NCBI GenBank assembly: GCA_902492005.1
Contig: CABUJV010000032.1
Span: 1 to 21,678 of the forward strand
DNA length: 21,678 nucleotides
From: an uncultured Eubacteriales bacterium
GTDB taxonomy: Bacteria > Bacillota > Clostridia > Oscillospirales > Oscillospiraceae
Direction of reading: 5' to 3'
The position numbers and the translations under genes were made by a program. Under the pieces are notes generated by a model, which did no database searches, was not told the DNA's origin, and saw nothing but the letters and a program-made list of their open reading frames with translations. Shown here piece by piece: positions 21,643 through 21,678 of this stretch; position 1 is the stretch's first letter; each line of letters starts with the position of its first letter.

Positions 21643-21678
21643 CCCGAAGGATGAAACAGTCCTTCGGGCTTTATTTTT
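21643..21678. terminator. Intrinsic terminator at the right edge
   Basis: CCCGAAGGA (21643-21651) pairs with TCCTTCGGG (21660-21668), with an 8-base loop. On the plus strand it is followed by CTTTATTTTT, and on the minus strand by TTTTACG. There is no plus-strand gene just before it, so it most likely ends a minus-strand gene beyond the window. Confidence 0.75.

Overview
The window is a GC-rich (roughly 60-67% by eye) chromosomal segment of a spore-forming, low-redundancy Gram-positive bacterium. The evidence for a Clostridia-type Firmicute is the SpoIIP sporulation protein with a sigma-E-like promoter, the gdpP-rplI-dnaB and tilS-hpt-ftsH gene orders, strong GGAGG ribosome binding sites, and clear intrinsic terminators. 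A high-GC member of the Oscillospiraceae (Flavonifractor/Lawsonibacter-like gut organisms) is my best guess, as inference only. No rRNA, tRNA, CRISPR array, insertion sequence, phage gene or defence cassette is visible. Most of the segment is core genome.

Layout. 1-1880: the end of an MFS transporter on the plus strand converges on a small minus-strand unit, a membrane-anchored Amidase_2 enzyme followed by an unrecognised 43-residue protein. 1900-10310: one long minus-strand operon reads gdpP, rplI, dnaB, tilS, hpt, ftsH, macrodomain hydrolase, with a promoter at its head and a strong terminator at its end. It combines c-di-AMP turnover, translation, replication, tRNA modification, purine salvage and membrane proteolysis, joining two clusters that are separate in Bacillus subtilis. 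10360-11590: a 2-hydroxyacid dehydrogenase of different composition, with its own promoter overlapped by an 18-bp dyad, followed by about 190 bp of non-coding or relic DNA.

11560-14940: a branched-chain aminotransferase (plus), a diacylglycerol kinase-family lipid kinase (minus) and the azlC-azlD branched-chain amino acid exporter pair (plus), whose promoter contains a cre-like site. 14906-17190: spoIIP (minus) divergent from a YihY/BrkB-family membrane protein (plus). 17150-19070: a large membrane-anchored LysM-G5-M23 peptidase (minus) with a complex upstream region that has two candidate promoters, a WalR-like tandem repeat and a terminator-like leader hairpin. 19035-21678: a second MFS transporter (minus), preceded by a self-contained promoter/RBS/31-codon ORF/terminator unit, then pta (minus), with a last terminator at the window edge.

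The most interesting items are small. They are the 31-codon ORF plus terminator placed ahead of the MFS gene (a microprotein unit or a leader-peptide attenuator), the 43-residue protein after the amidase, the regulatory region of the M23 peptidase, the dyad over the dehydrogenase promoter, and the macrodomain gene overlapping the end of ftsH. I see no convincing large novel system.
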